From an uncultured Actinomycetes bacterium (GTDB taxonomy: Bacteria; Actinomycetota; Thermoleophilia; Gaiellales; F1-60-MAGs149), in NCBI GenBank assembly GCA_903873565.1, contig CAIQOY010000043.1, positions 1 to 39,410 of the forward strand: DNA of 39,410 bases. Direction: 5' to 3'. The notes beneath the pieces are model-generated. The model did no database searches and was not told the DNA's origin. It worked only from the letters and a program-made list of their open reading frames with translations. The stretch's first letter is position 1. Each line of letters starts with the position of its first letter. The translations under genes and the position numbers were made by a program. Positions 38,399 to 39,410 of this stretch are shown one piece after another.

Positions 38399-39367
38399 CT
38401 AGCGCTGCGGGACGATGACGGCGCCCGCGGCGATGAGGGCGCGGAAGCGCCCGATCGTCTCGGCGACGCCCTCGTCCAGGGGGTAGCGGGGGACCGCCCC
38501 GACCACGCGGTCGAACCCGGAGGCGTCGACCGACGGCGGGAACGGCAGCTGCACGTCGTCGAGGGTGATCTCGGCCTCCGGCACCACCGCGCGGATCGCG
38601 GCGATGATGTCCTGCATCGACACCTCGTCGCCCGGCAGGTTGACCACGCAGGCGCCGTCGTAGTCGCTGCGGGCCGCGGCGATGAACGCGCGGGCCGCGT
38701 CGCGGCCGTGCTGGTAGACGGCGCGGCCGCCGTAGCTGATGTGGAAGGGCTCGCCCTGCGCGGCGGCCAGCATCGCCATGTTCGGGGACGAGGTGACGCC
38801 CTGGTCGCGGCCGACGCCGTAGACCACGTACGGGCGCAGCCCGATCGACGAGAGGCCGCGGTCGGCGTGGTAGACGGCGGCCGACTCCTCGTTGGCCCGC
38901 TTGTAGACGCCGTAGAGGGTGTGCGGCTTGCCCTGCGGGTCGGCGGCGGCGACGCCGTCGACGGTGGGCTCGTCCTCGCCCCCGTAGGCGGCGACGGAGC
39001 TCGCGTACGAGAAGACGCGATCGGGGAGGTGCTCGGCCATCGCCTCGAGCAGCGCGACCGTGCCGACCACGTTGACGCGCGCCCCGCCGACGGGGTCGGC
39101 CTTGCAGAACGGCACCTGCAGCGCGGCGAGGTGGACGACGTGCGTGGGGCGGTGCTCGGCGAAGCAGGCCATCACCTGATCGGCGTCCGTGATGTCGAGC
39201 GCGACGCGGGTCAGGCCGGACGGGTGCTCCCCGACGAGGTTGCGCAGGCGGTGGTCGCTCGACCCGAGGTCGGCGACGATCACCTCGCAGCCCTCGGCGA
39301 GCAGCTCGTGCGCGGCCCAGGCGCCGATGCAGCCGAGGCCGCCGGTGACGAGGAAGCGATCCGCCAT
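38399..39367 (-). CDS. NAD-dependent epimerase/dehydratase (extended SDR)
   Basis: The 322-residue protein has the Rossmann start VTGGLGCIGAWAAHELLAEG (about 7-26), Asp after VIVAD that binds NAD ribose, VVHLAALQVPF, the serine cluster FSYASSVAAYG and the catalytic Tyr-x-x-x-Lys in YGVYKRANE. These act on sugar nucleotides or, in catabolic loci, on sugar acids or hydroxy acids (uronate dehydrogenase-like). The gene is first in an operon with the MFS permease. No ribosome-binding site is evident before the ATG at 39367. Bases 39368-39410 hold no gene. Confidence 0.85.
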   Translation of the reverse strand: MADRFLVTGGLGCIGAWAAHELLAEGCEVIVADLGSSDHRLRNLVGEHPSGLTRVALDITDADQVMACFAEHRPTHVVHLAALQVPFCKADPVGGARVNVVGTVALLEAMAEHLPDRVFSYASSVAAYGGEDEPTVDGVAAADPQGKPHTLYGVYKRANEESAAVYHADRGLSSIGLRPYVVYGVGRDQGVTSSPNMAMLAAAQGEPFHISYGGRAVYQHGRDAARAFIAAARSDYDGACVVNLPGDEVSMQDIIAAIRAVVPEAEITLDDVQLPFPPSVDASGFDRVVGAVPRYPLDEGVAETIGRFRALIAAGAVIVPQR

Positions 39368-39410
39368 GGTCGGGGGAGGATGGCAGACGCGGCGGGTCCG
39401 TGCGACCGGC

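Overview
The window is very GC-rich, densely packed bacterial DNA with many GTG starts, 4-base GTGA/ATGA gene overlaps and almost no intergenic space. Together with CcmABC-type haem export, TatA/TatC and a mycelium-free housekeeping set, this suggests a high-GC actinomycetote. A Thermoleophilia-like lineage is my guess and is not proven by anything here. About 43 protein genes and one tRNA fill 39.4 kb. I see no insertion sequence, CRISPR array, prophage or rRNA.

Left part (1-11.4 kb), housekeeping: the 3' end of an MFS transporter; a minus-strand haem/cytochrome operon ccmA-ccmB-ccmC-ccmD-hemC-cobA/hemD; a divergent member of the histidine/phenylalanine ammonia-lyase family that lacks the MIO-forming Ala-Ser-Gly; a PfkB kinase with a small membrane protein; then tatA-tatC, an amidohydrolase resembling aminodeoxyfutalosine deaminase, a TPR membrane protein and tRNA-Lys(CTT).

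Middle part (11.4-18.1 kb): a secreted protein of unknown function, a choloylglycine-hydrolase-family Ntn amidase divergent from an MFS exporter, a YtcJ-type amidohydrolase with a His-rich tail, and a membrane-anchored CXXCH haem protein that would be a client of cytochrome c maturation.

Right part (18.1-39.4 kb), a catabolic island: two paralogous CynX/NimT-like MFS transporters bracket an Old Yellow Enzyme, an SDR dehydrogenase, a minus operon (SMP-30 lactonase, isochorismatase-like hydrolase, Rid protein, ABM monooxygenase), a plus operon (branched-chain-type ABC transporter livHMKGF, UPF0261/Tm-1-like protein, TIM-barrel PEP-hydrolase-family protein, cupin), a minus operon for a molybdenum hydroxylase whose large subunit is encoded as two polypeptides (FAD, 2Fe-2S, Mo-N, Mo-C, then a cupin), a VOC protein, a FadR-type GntR regulator and an NAD-dependent epimerase.

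The strongest system-level signal is a shared palindrome, consensus TGGTCNGACCA. Four exact-core copies lie in intergenic promoter regions and a fifth, imperfect copy lies in a promoter overlapping the gntR 3' end. Two of the five sit inside the 17-base spacer of well-formed -35/-10 pairs. This points to one GntR regulon: import by the ABC transporter, ring hydroxylation by the split molybdenum enzyme, then reduction, hydrolysis and dehydrogenation of an unidentified, possibly N-heterocyclic, substrate.
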